Positions 1-11,653 of a stretch of DNA of 64,000 nt are shown in pieces. The position numbers were made by a program, and so were the translations under genes. Within the stretch, counting starts at the first letter, position 1. The number at the start of each line of letters is the position of its first letter. The notes below the pieces were generated by a model that was not told the DNA's origin, made no database searches, and was given only the letters and a program-made list of their open reading frames with translations. The stretch is from Nakaseomyces glabratus (Eukaryota; Ascomycota; Saccharomycetes; Saccharomycetales; Saccharomycetaceae): positions 248,001-312,000 of the forward strand of contig NC_088958.1 of the NCBI RefSeq assembly GCF_010111755.1. The letters run 5' to 3'.

Positions 1-1182
1 TTGGGATTCCTCAACGGAAGGCTCTTCGTTATGTTGTTGCTCTTCATCTTCCTTCGATATAAATGTTGTTAACCATTCTTTGAAATCTAGAGGAAGTTGG
101 ATTGGAGTTGGGGGTTTTTCTATTGGTTGTTGTTCCTCCTCAATAATATCGCACTCGTCCTCGTTGATTTCGTCAATCTTCTCCAGACGCTCATTGTATT
201 GCGTTTGCTCATGGTGGTATTCATCAGGTTGGTTCTCTTCTATGTGTTCTTCACACTCATCCTGTTGAGGTTCAATGTGCTCATCCTCGTCCTTGATGGT
301 AGTATGGGCTAATAGATCAACCAGATCATACTGTATTTGGAAATCCAAGTACGCTGCTCTCCATTGAGCGGCATATGAGCTCTTTTGGAATTGCTCTTGA
401 GACCATTTGCTCCATGGTTTATGTTTACCAATGAAATGCACTAAACGAATATGTGGGCCAAAGAATTTCATAGCTGGAGGGCACTCGTAGCCGTAATTTG
501 GCGTAGTAACGTTGTAAAGGTATGGCAACCTAATCCATTCCTTAGTGGAGTAATTGGCTATTCTCCCAAAATCATTCAATCTCATGTTCTGATTGAAAAA
601 TTGATTTAGGATACCTTGGTCAGAACCATCAATGGACACCACATTTAAAATGTAGTTGTTTAGTTCGGCGACAACGTCCCTGTTAGGGACAATCATCATA
701 ACACCACTGTTGAAAATGTCTGGCCAGCCGATATCTGGGACAGCGGCGACTTGTTCGCTAGTCTGGTCGGCCAACTGGTCAAATAAGTCAAATATGCCAG
801 AGTTCAGAGGCAAGGTGTCAGCGTCCAAGTAAAGTACTTGCTCATACTGGGTTAGCTCAAAGATCCTCGCTTTAATCAGAGCAAAGGACAGTTCAGGTCT
901 CTCCAGCATTTTCAAGTTCTCCTTGTTCATGTCCTGGGTAATATGCTGGTAATCCAAAGGATCCACGAGCACAATATCATCGTACAAACAATTCAGCAAG
1001 TTCTTACTGATATCGCTCAGTATGTCATTGTACAGCAACTTGGTCACCACAATACACGTCTTAACACATCCACAACCGCCAGCATCGATAAGTTTCCGCA
1101 ATTGAAACCCCAACGTAAACACACCAGGCAGATAATCCGCCGAATATAACAGAGTCGCTACAGCAACATTCTCCTTACCCAT
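1..1182 (-). CDS. GLG2: Glycogenin-like self-glucosylating glycogen initiator, 3' end cut by window edge
   Basis: The reading frame is open from the ATG (complement of 1180-1182) to the window edge, giving 394 codons without a stop; the C-terminus lies outside. Glycogenin is a cytosolic GT8 glycosyltransferase that adds glucose from UDP-glucose to its own tyrosine to prime glycogen synthesis. The N-terminus (MGKENVAVATLLYSADYLPG) and the DxD-type metal motif LYLDADTLPLNSG (Asp120-Ala-Asp122) are typical, as are the later SDQGILNQFFN and KHKPW stretches. After about residue 300 the protein becomes acidic and Glu/Gln-rich, as in yeast glycogenins. S. cerevisiae has two copies, GLG1 and GLG2; I use GLG2 but sequence alone does not separate them. 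The upstream region carries several CCCCT stress elements, which fits stress-induced glycogen synthesis. Family certain, paralogue name less so. Confidence 0.92.
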   Translation of the reverse strand, partial: MGKENVAVATLLYSADYLPGVFTLGFQLRKLIDAGGCGCVKTCIVVTKLLYNDILSDISKNLLNCLYDDIVLVDPLDYQHITQDMNKENLKMLERPELSFALIKARIFELTQYEQVLYLDADTLPLNSGIFDLFDQLADQTSEQVAAVPDIGWPDIFNSGVMMIVPNRDVVAELNNYILNVVSIDGSDQGILNQFFNQNMRLNDFGRIANYSTKEWIRLPYLYNVTTPNYGYECPPAMKFFGPHIRLVHFIGKHKPWSKWSQEQFQKSSYAAQWRAAYLDFQIQYDLVDLLAHTTIKDEDEHIEPQQDECEEHIEENQPDEYHHEQTQYNERLEKIDEINEDECDIIEEEQQPIEKPPTPIQLPLDFKEWLTTFISKEDEEQQHNEEPSVEESQ

Positions 1183-2330
1183 TATTGCTTTCCTCCTTTT
1201 CTTGTTCCTTCTCTCGCGTTCAGTTCTATAGAAGTAAGTAATATTCTATACATTATGTTTTGATACTTCTATACTTATATACAAAGAAAAATACCCCTGT
1301 TGGTCTACTAGCAACCCCCTTGGCCTTCCTATTCATATCAATAAGTCATTTTCAATTTTCAATTGGTTTTTTCTTTTCTCTCTGTTCTCATTTGTTAGAG
1401 AAATGCCTTTCCTTCGCGTCCACTCCTGCCCCCTCCACTCACAATGCTTACTCCTTTACCTCGTCTAAAGGAGTCCTTTGTTTGTTTTGATTTCAATAAA
1501 AAGCAATCATCTCAGGCAATGAATTTGCTTCCTTTGGTCCCTCTCCTTCCCTTCCTTCCTCTTCCCTCTCCCTCCCCCCCACACAAACAGGAAGCATCGT
1601 TCAGCAGTCAATGTTTATTCCTAAGATTCCTGCACGTCAAGCACGGTCTCGCACGGTCTGAATTACAACTTAGGAAGGTTTGTTGCGATATCCCTTTTGC
1701 CCTATTATAGCCATGAGGACTATACCATTTTGACAACTTTCCTAATTAGGACAATTACAAGTATACCAGCAAATTGATCCTTCCCCCCCCCCGAGTCAAG
1801 AACTGGAAAAGACAAGAAGAACAACTTTGTACGCAGGGCTCTGAGTAAACTATGGGACATGGTGGGGGATAGTGGGGGTGTGGCAGTGAGACATAATGCT
1901 ATTACCTGCACGCTCTTCTTTAACCCCACCATATTTGACCACTTTTCCAGTTTCCTTCCTATGTTCCCCCCCTTTTTTTTATATTCACAGATATTCCGGG
2001 TGAGAAATACCCGCACAACCACCGGAAAAACTAGAACTTCAAACACCAATATGCCACCCTCCGCTTGGACGTCTCTGTCTTTGGCTTCCTAGAAGAGACA
2101 CTCTCGCTTCCTACGTATGGTGTCTAGGAAAGGTAAATGGTGGTCACGTGTACCACACACCTTACTGTCACATTGTGTAGAAGTTAGCTGTGCCATATCG
2201 ATCTACGTGTATGTAGCATATATTGGCGCCTGCACCAGTATTAGGAGGCTGCTGTTGAGTCATGAGCAGGTTGTTGTGAGCATTGGAAGATAAGGCGGTG
2301 CTTTTGAGCTTGTTTTTTTTGGTGGGGAAT
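1183..2330. promoter_or_regulatory. Divergent GLG2/PUS5 intergenic region with stress elements and C-tracts
   Basis: This 1.1-kb divergent region has no convincing gene; the short open frames in it are low in information and have no recognisable domain. It contains CCCCT stress-response elements (Msn2/Msn4-type) at 1294-1298, 1316-1320, 1430-1434 and 1969-1973. The first two lie about 110-140 bp upstream of the GLG2 start. It is pyrimidine-rich on the plus strand, with a run of ten C at 1783-1792 and further C-runs near 1573 and 1966. The link to stress induction is inferred from the known behaviour of yeast glycogen genes. Confidence 0.6.
2143..2150 (+). promoter_or_regulatory. GTCACGTG, Cbf1/Pho4-type E-box
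   Basis: A perfect RTCACRTG match lies 181 bp upstream of the PUS5 ATG. The flanking DNA is not AT-rich and no CDEIII-like sequence follows, so it is a promoter site and not a centromere CDEI. Confidence 0.5.
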
Positions 2331-3002
2331 ATGAGTGCCCGGTTGAAAGTTGTGTATGATGGGATGCATTACATGATCGTGTATAAGTCCGCGGGTGTGC
2401 TGTCGCAGCCCGGGTTGGCGAGTGACTCCCGGCCAGTTTTGATGTCTGAGTTGCGTGGACTGCTAAGTGAGACTTTGGACTTGTACAGTGTACAGAGACT
2501 AGACGCTTGTGTCACTGGCGGGACTGTGGTTGCAAAGAACAAGCGCGCGGCTATGATGTTCAGCCGGTATCTGAAACAAGGAGGAGGGTCTGGGTACGGG
2601 CTTACGCGGAGATACTTGGCCAGGATCAATGCGCAGCCAGTTTGCGATGAAGGTACTATTGAATCACCTGGAATGGTGACTTACTACAGGCGTGTTCGAG
2701 ACGATTGTGTGGTGGTGGAGTTAAAGACGGGTAAGAAGCATCAGATCCGCAAACACCTCGCCCTAAATTTGAATTGTCCCATCGTCAATGATACATACTA
2801 CGGTGGCAGTGTAGTGAAGGGTGTCAATGGTCAAATAGCACTGCATTCGGCTTTTGTGAGAACAAGAATAGGTAAAAATATGCAGGATCATTTGGTCGGT
2901 ATAGAACCCCAGGAACAGACACTGTGGAAGTCGATACTTACTGAGAATGGCATGCTCCCTGACGATATAGTGAGAACCCTCACCAGAGATAAACTATTCT
3001 GA
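2331..3002 (+). CDS. PUS5: RluA-family mitochondrial 21S rRNA pseudouridine synthase
   Basis: The protein has 223 residues from the first ATG at 2331. The frame is open upstream to 2283 but only from a TTG, so 2331 is the start. The fold motifs of RluA-type pseudouridine synthases are present: [12 protein letters not shown] near the N-terminus, the catalytic segment [10 protein letters not shown] (Asp58), and [15 protein letters not shown] towards the C-terminus. In S. cerevisiae, Pus5 makes the pseudouridine at position 2819 of mitochondrial 21S rRNA and is about 254 residues long. The assignment to PUS5, and not another yeast Pus protein, rests on size and on the adjacent MAS1, which is also close to PUS5 in S. 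cerevisiae (YLR165C and YLR163C). Confidence 0.88.
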
Positions 3003-3482
3003 GTTTTTACCAATGTCGAAGATTTAAGGATTCGCTAGTATTCTCCACCGAAGATGGCACAAAAGCTAGGTAAAATTGGTTGCTAAAAAATTCGGTAACA
3101 CTGTGCTAATTTCCCCCCATCGCTATAGAAACGCTACCATGACATACAATTACTAATATGTACTAGGTCACATTCTTTCGTTTGGAAGTATATATGTTGT
3201 TCTGGCCTTCGACTCTGGTTATCAAGTAATCGAATGCGAAAATAGCGAAGTAAAGGTGACTTAGTTTGCGTGTGGTGGAAAACCGATGACTTCCCAAACA
3301 TCTTACATTTAGTAGTGGCAAAATCGTTGGATTGTGCGCTTACTAATTATTTCTAGTCTCGAGGTAAGATATATAAGAGTGTTTGCTATCTAGGAAACAA
3401 GTCACATATCCAAAGAACAGGCATAAGCAGCTAATCAAAGGCAGTTCACTTCTAAAGAATAGAATACTGATTTACTTACATT
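3003..3482. promoter_or_regulatory. Upstream region of MAS1 with TATA box
   Basis: No gene is seen. A TATA element TATATAAG at 3370-3377 lies about 106 bp upstream of the MAS1 ATG. S. cerevisiae has SHH4 between MAS1 and PUS5; there is no trace of it here. Confidence 0.45.
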
Positions 3483-4880
3483 ATGTTTCGCCAGGCAGTT
3501 AAGGGTATACGTACCTTGAGGAATTTTAGCCATTGCAGACCTCGTCTCAATGCATTGCCACAAACACGCACCTCGGTTCTACCAAATGGTCTCACTGTTG
3601 CTAGCGAGTTCATACCCAACAAATCTACCGCTACTGTTGGTATTTTTGTTGATGCAGGATCTAGAGCTGAGAATGAAAGAAACAACGGTACAGCGCATTT
3701 CCTCGAACATTTGGCTTTCAAGGGAACACAGAATAGATCACAAACCGATATTGAACTTGAAATTGAAAATATTGGTTCACATTTGAATGCTTATACCTCT
3801 AGAGAGAATACAGTTTACTACGCTAAATCTTTGGAAGGAGATGTGCCAAAAGCTGTGAATATATTAAGTGATATTTTAACTAGATCAGTGTTAGATCCCA
3901 AGGCTATTGAAAGGGAAAGAGATGTTATTATCAGAGAAAGTGAAGAAGTTGACAAGATGTACGATGAGGTTGTGTTTGATCATTTGCATGAAATAGCATA
4001 CAAACAACAGCCTCTTGGTAGGACAATCCTTGGTCCTATCAAAAATATCAAATCAATCTCAAGAAAAGATCTGAAGAGTTATATAACCGAAAATTATAAA
4101 GGTGACAGAATGGTGCTGGCCGCTGCCGGTGCTGTGGATCACGAAAAGTTGGTCGATTATGCGCAAAAATATTTGGGTCACATTCCAAAATCTGAGTCAC
4201 CTATGCCCCTGGGTTCTCCAAGGGGACCTTTACCAGTCTTCCAAAGAGGTGAACGTTTGATACCAGAGAACACGCTTCCAACAACACATATCGCCTTAGC
4301 ACTGGAAGGTGTTTCATGGTCTGCTCCTGACTATTTCATCGCTTTGGCAACCCAAGCTATTGTTGGTAACTGGGATAGAGCTGTCGGTACAGGTACTAAC
4401 GCTCCTTCCCCATTAGCTGTTGCAGTTAACAAGGGTAACAATACTTTGGCTAATTCATATATGTCATTTTCTACATCCTATGCTGACTCGGGTCTGTGGG
4501 GTATGTACATTGTCACAGATTCCAACGAGCATAACGTGCAAGCTATCATCGATGAAGTATTGAAGGAATGGCGCAGAATCAAGGCTGGTAATATCACAGA
4601 CGATGAAGTTAACCGTTCTAAAGCCCAGTTAAAAGCAGCTTTGTTACTGTCCTTAGATGACACCACGGCAATCTTAGAGGATATTGGCAGACAAATTGTA
4701 ACTACAGGTAAGAGGCTATCTCCAGAAGAGGTCTTTGAAAAAGTTGATAATATTACAAAAGAAGATATTGTTTTATGGGCTAACTACAGGCTGAAAAATA
4801 AGCCAGTAGCAATAGTAGCTCTGGGTAATACAAAAACTGTACCAAGTGTAGACTATATCGAAAAACAACTAAATGCATAA
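3483..4880 (+). CDS. MAS1: Mitochondrial processing peptidase beta subunit
   Basis: The protein has 465 residues and starts at the ATG at 3483 with a basic, hydroxylated N-terminus ([15 protein letters not shown]), as expected for a matrix presequence. Mas1 is the catalytic subunit of the matrix MPP heterodimer (partner Mas2) that removes presequences from imported proteins. The inverted zinc motif HxxEH is seen as HFLEH (His72, Glu75, His76) in [14 protein letters not shown], with the downstream acidic [12 protein letters not shown] segment that carries the third ligand. Length matches the family (about 462 in S. cerevisiae). It follows PUS5 in the same direction. No irregularity seen. Confidence 0.97.
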   Translation: MFRQAVKGIRTLRNFSHCRPRLNALPQTRTSVLPNGLTVASEFIPNKSTATVGIFVDAGSRAENERNNGTAHFLEHLAFKGTQNRSQTDIELEIENIGSHLNAYTSRENTVYYAKSLEGDVPKAVNILSDILTRSVLDPKAIERERDVIIRESEEVDKMYDEVVFDHLHEIAYKQQPLGRTILGPIKNIKSISRKDLKSYITENYKGDRMVLAAAGAVDHEKLVDYAQKYLGHIPKSESPMPLGSPRGPLPVFQRGERLIPENTLPTTHIALALEGVSWSAPDYFIALATQAIVGNWDRAVGTGTNAPSPLAVAVNKGNNTLANSYMSFSTSYADSGLWGMYIVTDSNEHNVQAIIDEVLKEWRRIKAGNITDDEVNRSKAQLKAALLLSLDDTTAILEDIGRQIVTTGKRLSPEEVFEKVDNITKEDIVLWANYRLKNKPVAIVALGNTKTVPSVDYIEKQLNA

Positions 4881-5330
4881 AACATCAGTGACTGTCCGCA
4901 AATTGGAATTGTTCTCCTACACTGGCATGATGTAAATTGCCAACCTATAATGTCATCAGATCTATCTACATATGCTGTGATCTGTAAGAGCGAATCACAC
5001 AAAATTATTTTTCTTTTGTATATAACTTGTATAAAATTATGCATATTCTCTGTCAATTATAGATGTTTATTTATGGTCTGTAATGCATTGTTCACAGACC
5101 CATTTGAGTACTTAAGAGGTTAATAGGGCAATTAAGGTCCACTTATTATCTGTTTCTATCTCAGTACTAGAATAGAACAACGAGGATAGAAAAATAATAG
5201 ACTACTGAGTTTATGAAATGTTATTATCTTTCACAACACAGATATATATATGGTTTAGTAACAATTGCGAGATTTTGTATATACATTATATGGGTTAAAT
5301 TATTTGATTGAAAACTATAAAAAACACAAT
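4881..5330. other. Intergenic: MAS1 3' region and tRNA-Ala 5' flank
   Basis: AT-rich, 450 bp, with no gene-like open frame and no recognisable repeat or long terminal repeat. It lies at the junction between a chromosome XII-like and a chromosome X-like block in S. cerevisiae terms. Confidence 0.5.
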
Positions 5331-5403
5331 GGGCGTGTGGCGTAGTTGGTAGCGCGCTCCCTTAGCATGGGAGAGGTCTTGGGTTCGATTCCCAACTCGT
5401 CCA
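5331..5403 (+). tRNA. tA(AGC): tRNA-Ala (anticodon AGC)
   Basis: A 73-nt cloverleaf begins GGGCGTGTGGCGTAG, has the anticodon AGC at 5364-5366 in the loop CTTAGCATG, and a T-arm with GGTTCGATTCC. No intron is present. A Pol III terminator of six T (5404-5409) follows directly. The A and B boxes are intact. It is nearly identical to the common S. cerevisiae tRNA-Ala(AGC). Confidence 0.97.
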
Positions 5404-6140
5404 TTTTTTGCTAATCCTCTGTCGTTGACTAATAACGGTCATGTATATACAATTTTTATGTAAGTAGTTTCCTATTCATTTTTATTTTTTTGCTATTTTG
5501 GCTTCTTTTTTGTCTATTCACCAATGCAATGGAAAACGCTTTTTGCTTTCTGTTCTATAATATGCCAATTTGTACTTGTATCATAGGAACTGTTTCCAAT
5601 ACACTGTGTGAGGCGTAGTTTGTGATCTCATCTCATCTCGGAATTTATTTTGCTAATTTTCAGGTCTTCTCAGTATTCAAATAATTGAAAAAATTTGATC
5701 TCAATTGAATCAAGTTATTGAAGAATCTATTGATCTTGAGCTAAATAACTGAAATAATAGGATTGTACAGCTTGGTTATTTTTACCTTCTCAATTTTGTG
5801 ATTCATACTGAACCATTATACTTAAAAACTGAAGCATTTCGAAGCTCTTTTTGCAAGGTTCTCCATCTATAAGACGTGGACTAATTCGGAAAAATCGTGA
5901 GCTTATAAGTGGTTAAACAACGCAAGTGTGAATTAAAAGTTTTAGATCTCCGAATCAACATTATCGATAAGTGGGTCTTCTGAATTAAGTTTAGAAATTA
6001 GCATTTAGAAAAATACTTCAAATAGTATTTTCTAATATACTGGACAATCGTTTGGAAAAAGGACCCTTTCAGATTCAGGCACATTTATAAATACCTAAAA
6101 TTTATCTCATAATTGCAAACTCTCTAGTACTGTTTTGAAG
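5404..6140. other. Intergenic: upstream region of NET1
   Basis: AT-rich, 737 bp, starting with the tRNA-Ala terminator T-run. No gene-like frame and no clear TATA or cell-cycle box was found. Confidence 0.45.
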
Positions 6141-7733
6141 ATGTATAAACTACAGGTCTTATTGGTACCCCCAAGTATACAAAATAATAACTTTTCGTTA
6201 AACTATAATTATGGGCAAGCAAATAATTCAATCGCCGATCAATCTCAGCAATTGCCGAATAAAGTGAACGGTACTTTTAATAATACATTTAATGGTCAGT
6301 CGCAACCTGATAGTTCGATTTTTCCTGTACTGACAAGGAGTAACAGTTCCTTGCTTACACCTAACTACTATGCACAGAGAAGTATGAAGAAGTTCTTGCA
6401 TTTTACCAAAGCAAATAATACGTTGTTAGATCTTTCTGATGAGATAAATGATAAATGCAAGGCAATGTACCCTTCTCTTGAGGCCGATTTGGACATATTA
6501 AGTCTACAAGATAGTAACGGTTGTGATTTAGATCCTGACTTTGTCGTCAAGGATGTATTTAATGTGGATAACATAGTAAGAGTAATATTAAATGACGAAC
6601 TTGATATATCAGAGATTACTCCTGTCTCGTCATACCGTTCGATAAAAAGAAGGAGGCTGAATCCCGAATCTCTTGCAGATAGCAAAGATCAATCAGATTT
6701 TGGGGTGGAGTCACAATCAATAAAGGTGGTAAAGAAAAGAGGCTCAACTTCGAATGTTATTAAAGGTCAATCTAATATTAATGGTAGAATTTCTACACCG
6801 CTAGCTAGACAATTGTATCCACCTAGCGCAATTTTCGAACCTCAGAATTCGGATGATGAAGAAGTTGCTGATCGTTCTTTTCTTCCTCCTCCTATACAGC
6901 CAGGCTCCCCTCCGATTAGAATTAGTTCCGGCATAGATACGAATGTGAGAAAGATAACATCTAGAATTGGAGAGCAAGATACTGTATCTAGATCAGCCAC
7001 TGTTGATCCAGATAAATCTAGACAACAGAGACTTCTTTCAGGAACTCCGGTGATGTCAACTATGACACCCAATCGTGTAACATTGACAGGACAAAGGGTT
7101 ATATCTGAACAGAGACCCAATGATTCCGTTCTAACTTTCACAAACAGGCATATTAATGAACCAAGTCATTCAAGAAGAATAACTTCAGGAATGCTACAAA
7201 TTCCTGAACCAAAGATTGCAGAGATGGAGAAAGAGCTTCTTGAGGGGCCCTCTAGCCCATCTACCATTTTGCCTCCTATTCCTGATAAGATTCCCATGAA
7301 AAAGCCATTTATAGAAACGGAAAGATATTATTCAGAGGACAGTTCCGAAACTGAAAGTAACTCTGGTGAGATCAATGCTAAGTCCTCATTACACCGCCAG
7401 ACTTCAATTGCTGATAATAATGGGTCCCCGTTAAGGACTAATTTTCTTAATGAAGCTGTTCACTTAGCAGATTTACCTGAGTTGCAGAAGTCTGAGAAAG
7501 CTAGCAAACCCAGAAAACAGGTTTATGGTAGCATTACTGTTAATTCAAGTAATTTGCAACCGATTCCTAATAACATTAATAATTATGTTGAAACTAATGC
7601 TACAAAGGTGAGATCTACTGTCAATGATTTTGGTATCTCATCGTCTTCTGATGACGAAACAACGTCAGAAACTCATTCCAAAATGTCTGATGAGGATTAT
7701 GAATCATCTGATAGTAACAAAACCATATTTGAA

Positions 7734-7765
<32 letters not shown>

Positions 7766-10700
7766 GGCTAACTCAACTGTTGTCCATATCCCAACCAAAC
7801 CTGTCCTGACCCGAAAGAGTAATAAAAAGATTTTTCAGAGAGATGAACTACTCAGGCTAATGGAAGGAGACAGAGACGGCTTGCCTGTTTCAATTAAGAG
7901 AGAGCTTTTAAAAATGTATCCTGATTTCCCACCTCAAAAACATGACAAAAAACTGGGTCCTGAATCGAAATTACATCCTAGTCATAATGCCATACCTAAA
8001 TCTCCAGGTAGTGATGGAGATAAGCAAAAAAATAGCGCACAAATTCCCCATATTGAATATTCTTCAGAAGAATCTTCAGATTCTCTTTCCGAAATTTATG
8101 TTGAGGAGGTGGATGAAACTACGAAAGGACAGAAGAAAAAACCGAACAGACGGAACAAGAACAGTGAGGAGCCATTGTCTGAGCTACATCCACTAAAAGA
8201 AACAGTAATTGATATAAAGCAAAATGGAAACAGATCAGTCAAAGAGAATATTACAGAATCTTTAGACTCAAATAAAGAACATGGAGAATCGGTAGGGAAG
8301 AATGATTTTGACGTTAACAATACAGAAGAGATGAGTCGGCACCAAGTGAATAGTAATTTACATGAATTACCCATAAAGGTGCATTCCACTGATTCCTTAT
8401 CTGAGACAAATGCTAGAAATGAATCAGGAGATAATGCATATAATTACAAAACTTCTAAAAGTGCTGATCAGAATGATGATTTAGCGTCTACTGCGAATAA
8501 TGATATTTTCAAGTCACTGGTAGATTTCAGATCTTTAGTAGCTAAAATTAAGAAAGATAAATCAGAAAATAATCCTAATGGCTCTGCTATGCGTGATAAT
8601 AGCCAGGGTAGTTCAAACTCACCTGTTTTAAATTCAACAAGTTTTCCGAATGTTGTAAATAACGCTGCCTTTGGATCTACATATACAAGAAAAGATACTG
8701 ATAAAAACGTTTCTTTGAAAGATAATTCTAAGTTGGTGTCTAGTGCTGTCAATGCTTCTGCCTCTCAAAATGAACAAGGCCCACCAATATATCCTCCTGA
8801 AACTGAGCGTTCTGGAAAAGAGTTAATTGAATCGAAAATAAAGGGTTTACCACCATCTAAACTAATACAAGAAAAATCAAGCACCTTCCGGACTCCTCAT
8901 TCTAAAAGTGCGCAGACTACTAGTCCTATTGCAGAGGTAGTTTCAGGACATGAAGTTGCTGTTAAACAGATAGAGGATATGCAACAATTTAAACCCCTGG
9001 ACGTTAGGAAATCAACATCTACTTCTCTTCTAAAGAAAATACCAGCCAAGGATGTTCCTGTCACTCAAGTAAAGAATACGCCATCTACGAAGGCAGTACA
9101 GGACAAAGAGACTGTTGGCCCGGCCACACAGCATAAGTCCACACAGTTGGAGGCCAACTCAGTTCCCAAGAAGGTACCAGCCAAGGATGTTCCTGTCACT
9201 CAAGTAAAGAATACGCCATCTACGAAGGCAGTACAGGACAAAGAGACTGTTAGCCCGGCCACACAGCATAAGTCCACACAGTTGGAGGCCAACTCAGTTC
9301 CCAAGAAGGTACCAGCCAAGGATGTTCCTGTCACTCAAGTAAAGAATACGCCATCTACGAAGGCAGTACAGGACAAAGAGACTGTTAGCCCGGCCACACA
9401 GCATAAGTCCACACAGTTGGAGGCCAACTCAGTTCCCAAGAAGGTACCAGCCAAGGATGTTCCTGTCACTCAAGTAAAGAATACGCCATCTACGAAGGCA
9501 GTACAGGACAAAGAGACTGCTAGCCCCGCCACTGAGCATAAACCCTCAAAGCGCGTTGACCGTAAAGTCTTGGATAGCACACAGAAGGAAATCTCCATTA
9601 CCCAAAATAACAGTGTGCAGTCAAAGAAAGTAGTACAGGATAACACTGTGGATGTAGCTAGTCATAAACAGCAAGACCCATATGTATCAGCTAGAGATAC
9701 ATTGTACACAAAATTGACTGGAGGTGAACAGGGTGATAACCATTTATCGACGAGCAAAGCAACTGCGAAAGTTGATTTACCTACGAAAAAACTGCCTAAT
9801 GCAAGTAATGGCAATGTAGTTATCTCACAATCACCTTCTGATATAAATGCCTCCCAAACTTCAACTAAAAACAAAGTAACCCCATCTTCAGTTGAGAATC
9901 AATCGGGGTCAAGTAAAAATCCAAATATTGCCAGTAAAAATAAACAAGACATTACGACTTCAGAAAAGGATAATAGCATTTCTTCACAGTTTACAAGCGA
10001 GGTTGATAAACATGTTGAGGGCAATGATTCTAAATCAGGTATACATGTAAGATCTTTTGATAATGTCAAAAGTGCACCATCAGAAAAAGATCTAAATAGT
10101 AATACTGCTCCGCCTGTTAATAACTCACAGAAGACCAATGGCAGAAATGGTTTAGACGAACAGTTGGAGCAACGAGTGGAAACTGTTACTAGATTGCCAA
10201 GTCCGGTGAAAAATAAAATCAGGGAGCAACAGAATAGAGTTAATGGTAAAAGCCAGCAATTAGAGGCTGTGACTTCGCCTGAGACAACTGCTGTCATTGG
10301 GCGCTTGGATGGGAACAATAGTAATGTCATAGGTAACCAATCAAAGAAACAAACAGGTACTAAAGAGGAAACTGATAAGAAGATAAGAGTGACACATAAT
10401 AATACCAAACGAGACTCAGCAACTACTGCTGATTTAGGAAGTATGGGTCTTGGATCTAGAAGTAAAAATGAAGGCTTGATTGATGTTTCGAGTAATATGG
10501 ACCCTATCTCAACCTCCGATAATATGAATCTTAACACTAAAGTTGCAGTTGGTAGTAGTTCACCGGCTCTAGTTGATACCCAAATGAATAGAATGAATAG
10601 AAATCCTGATACTGACTCAGTAAATTCAGTATCTTCGCAGCTTGTAAATAAAGCAGGTATTGTTAGGGGTATTTCTGGACATAATCATGACACAGCAACT

Positions 10701-11498
10701 GAAGAAAGTTCGACCGATGATAGCTCCACTGATGAATCATCTGATGAATCATCATCATCTGAAGATGAGAGTAAAGATTATAGAAAGACCAGGAGGTTGA
10801 TTGTTGATGTGCCTAAAGGACCTGTAATTGACAAAAAAATTACATCAAGTTCTATTGATCAAGAACATCAAAATAATTCAGTTCAACAAAATGACAACAA
10901 GATTGAAGGCAAAAAAATTGAAGCAACAACGTCTGGTAGCAACAGCACAAAAAAAGAACCCTTTGTTGGCGTGCTACAGGCGTTACCTGAAAAGATAAGG
11001 CCTTCGCTAAGCTCTTTATCAGATTTAGTCTCTCGAGGAATCCCTGATGTAAGAGAGTCCACAATCAAAGGTAGAAGCACGGCTCACCAAATTGTAGGTG
11101 GAAAAGGAAATTCCTCTAATGTGTCTTTCTCACTTGGTGTCAGCAGTTCCCAACAAAAGAGTTTGGGATATAAGCCTACTGTAGATAAGCAGGCATCAGG
11201 TGTAACAAAGCAAATACCAGTGAAACCACTGTCTAATTCCGAATCAAGTTCAGAGTCAAGCACATCGGAATCCAGTTCTGGGTCCGAATCTGACTCTGAT
11301 TCAGATAGTGACTCTAACACGAGCTCGGACAGCGACTCTGATTCGTCATCTGATTCTGATTCAAATGATGGTAAGTCCAAAAAGAAAAGCAAAGCAGTAG
11401 ATTCATTTATCAGTGCTAAATCAGCTAGTAGTGCACTTAAGAAGAAAAAGAAGTCAACAGGCTTTGCTTCACTAATACGAGACTCTAAAAAAAGGTGA
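6141..11498 (+). CDS. NET1: Nucleolar RENT-complex scaffold, Cdc14 inhibitor
   Basis: The true start is the ATG at 6141 (MYKLQVLLVPPS, the conserved Net1 N-terminus); six bases of open frame before it begin with TTG. The protein has 1785 residues, much longer than S. cerevisiae Net1 (about 1189). Net1 anchors the phosphatase Cdc14 and Sir2 at rDNA, is released by mitotic exit signals, and stimulates RNA polymerase I. The conserved N-terminal region (to about residue 160) includes LDLSDEINDKCKAMYPSLE. The rest is mostly disordered, Ser/Asn/Asp-rich, with a run of about ten Asp at 7734-7763, a tandem repeat block at residues 966-1130, and a C-terminal acidic serine tract followed by a basic end (KKKKKSTGFASLIRDSKKR). 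Position beside SMC3 matches S. cerevisiae YJL076W and excludes the paralogue TOF2. Confidence 0.95.
7734..7763 (+). repeat. GAT trinucleotide run coding poly-Asp in NET1
   Basis: Ten uninterrupted GAT codons form a microsatellite in frame inside the acidic, disordered part of NET1. Confidence 0.9.
9036..9530 (+). repeat. 135-bp (45-residue) in-frame tandem repeat in NET1, about 3.7 copies
   Basis: Units begin at 9036, 9171, 9306 and 9441, each coding K(V/I)PAKDVPVTQVKNTPSTKA then VQDKETVSPATQHKSTQLEA then NSVPK. The copies are nearly identical at the DNA level, differing at single positions (for example KIPA/KVPA and ETVG/ETVS). The last copy diverges after ETASPAT. Near-identity including third codon positions suggests recent expansion or homogenisation. 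A unit of 135 bp is within the size class called megasatellites in C. glabrata. Confidence 0.97.
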
Positions 11499-11653
11499 AT
11501 TGCTAGTTTTGAATTTGCAATACAACATATATTCAGCTAGACATGTATTTACGTATAAATGTGTTTATTTTATAGACATGAATACTATTTTAGCATTTTG
11601 AAAACTAGGAGCATGTTAACACTGCCAATATATATCAATCGGGATTTCAGAAA

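Noticed and set aside
1720..2092. Overlapping open frames on both strands in the GLG2/PUS5 gap
   Set aside because: No domain, biased base composition with C-tracts, and position in a divergent promoter argue against genes.
9899..10537. 212-codon minus-strand frame antisense to NET1
   Set aside because: It lies wholly within the conserved-position NET1 gene, is Ser/Leu-rich as expected from the antisense of Asn/Ser-rich codons, and has no recognisable domain.
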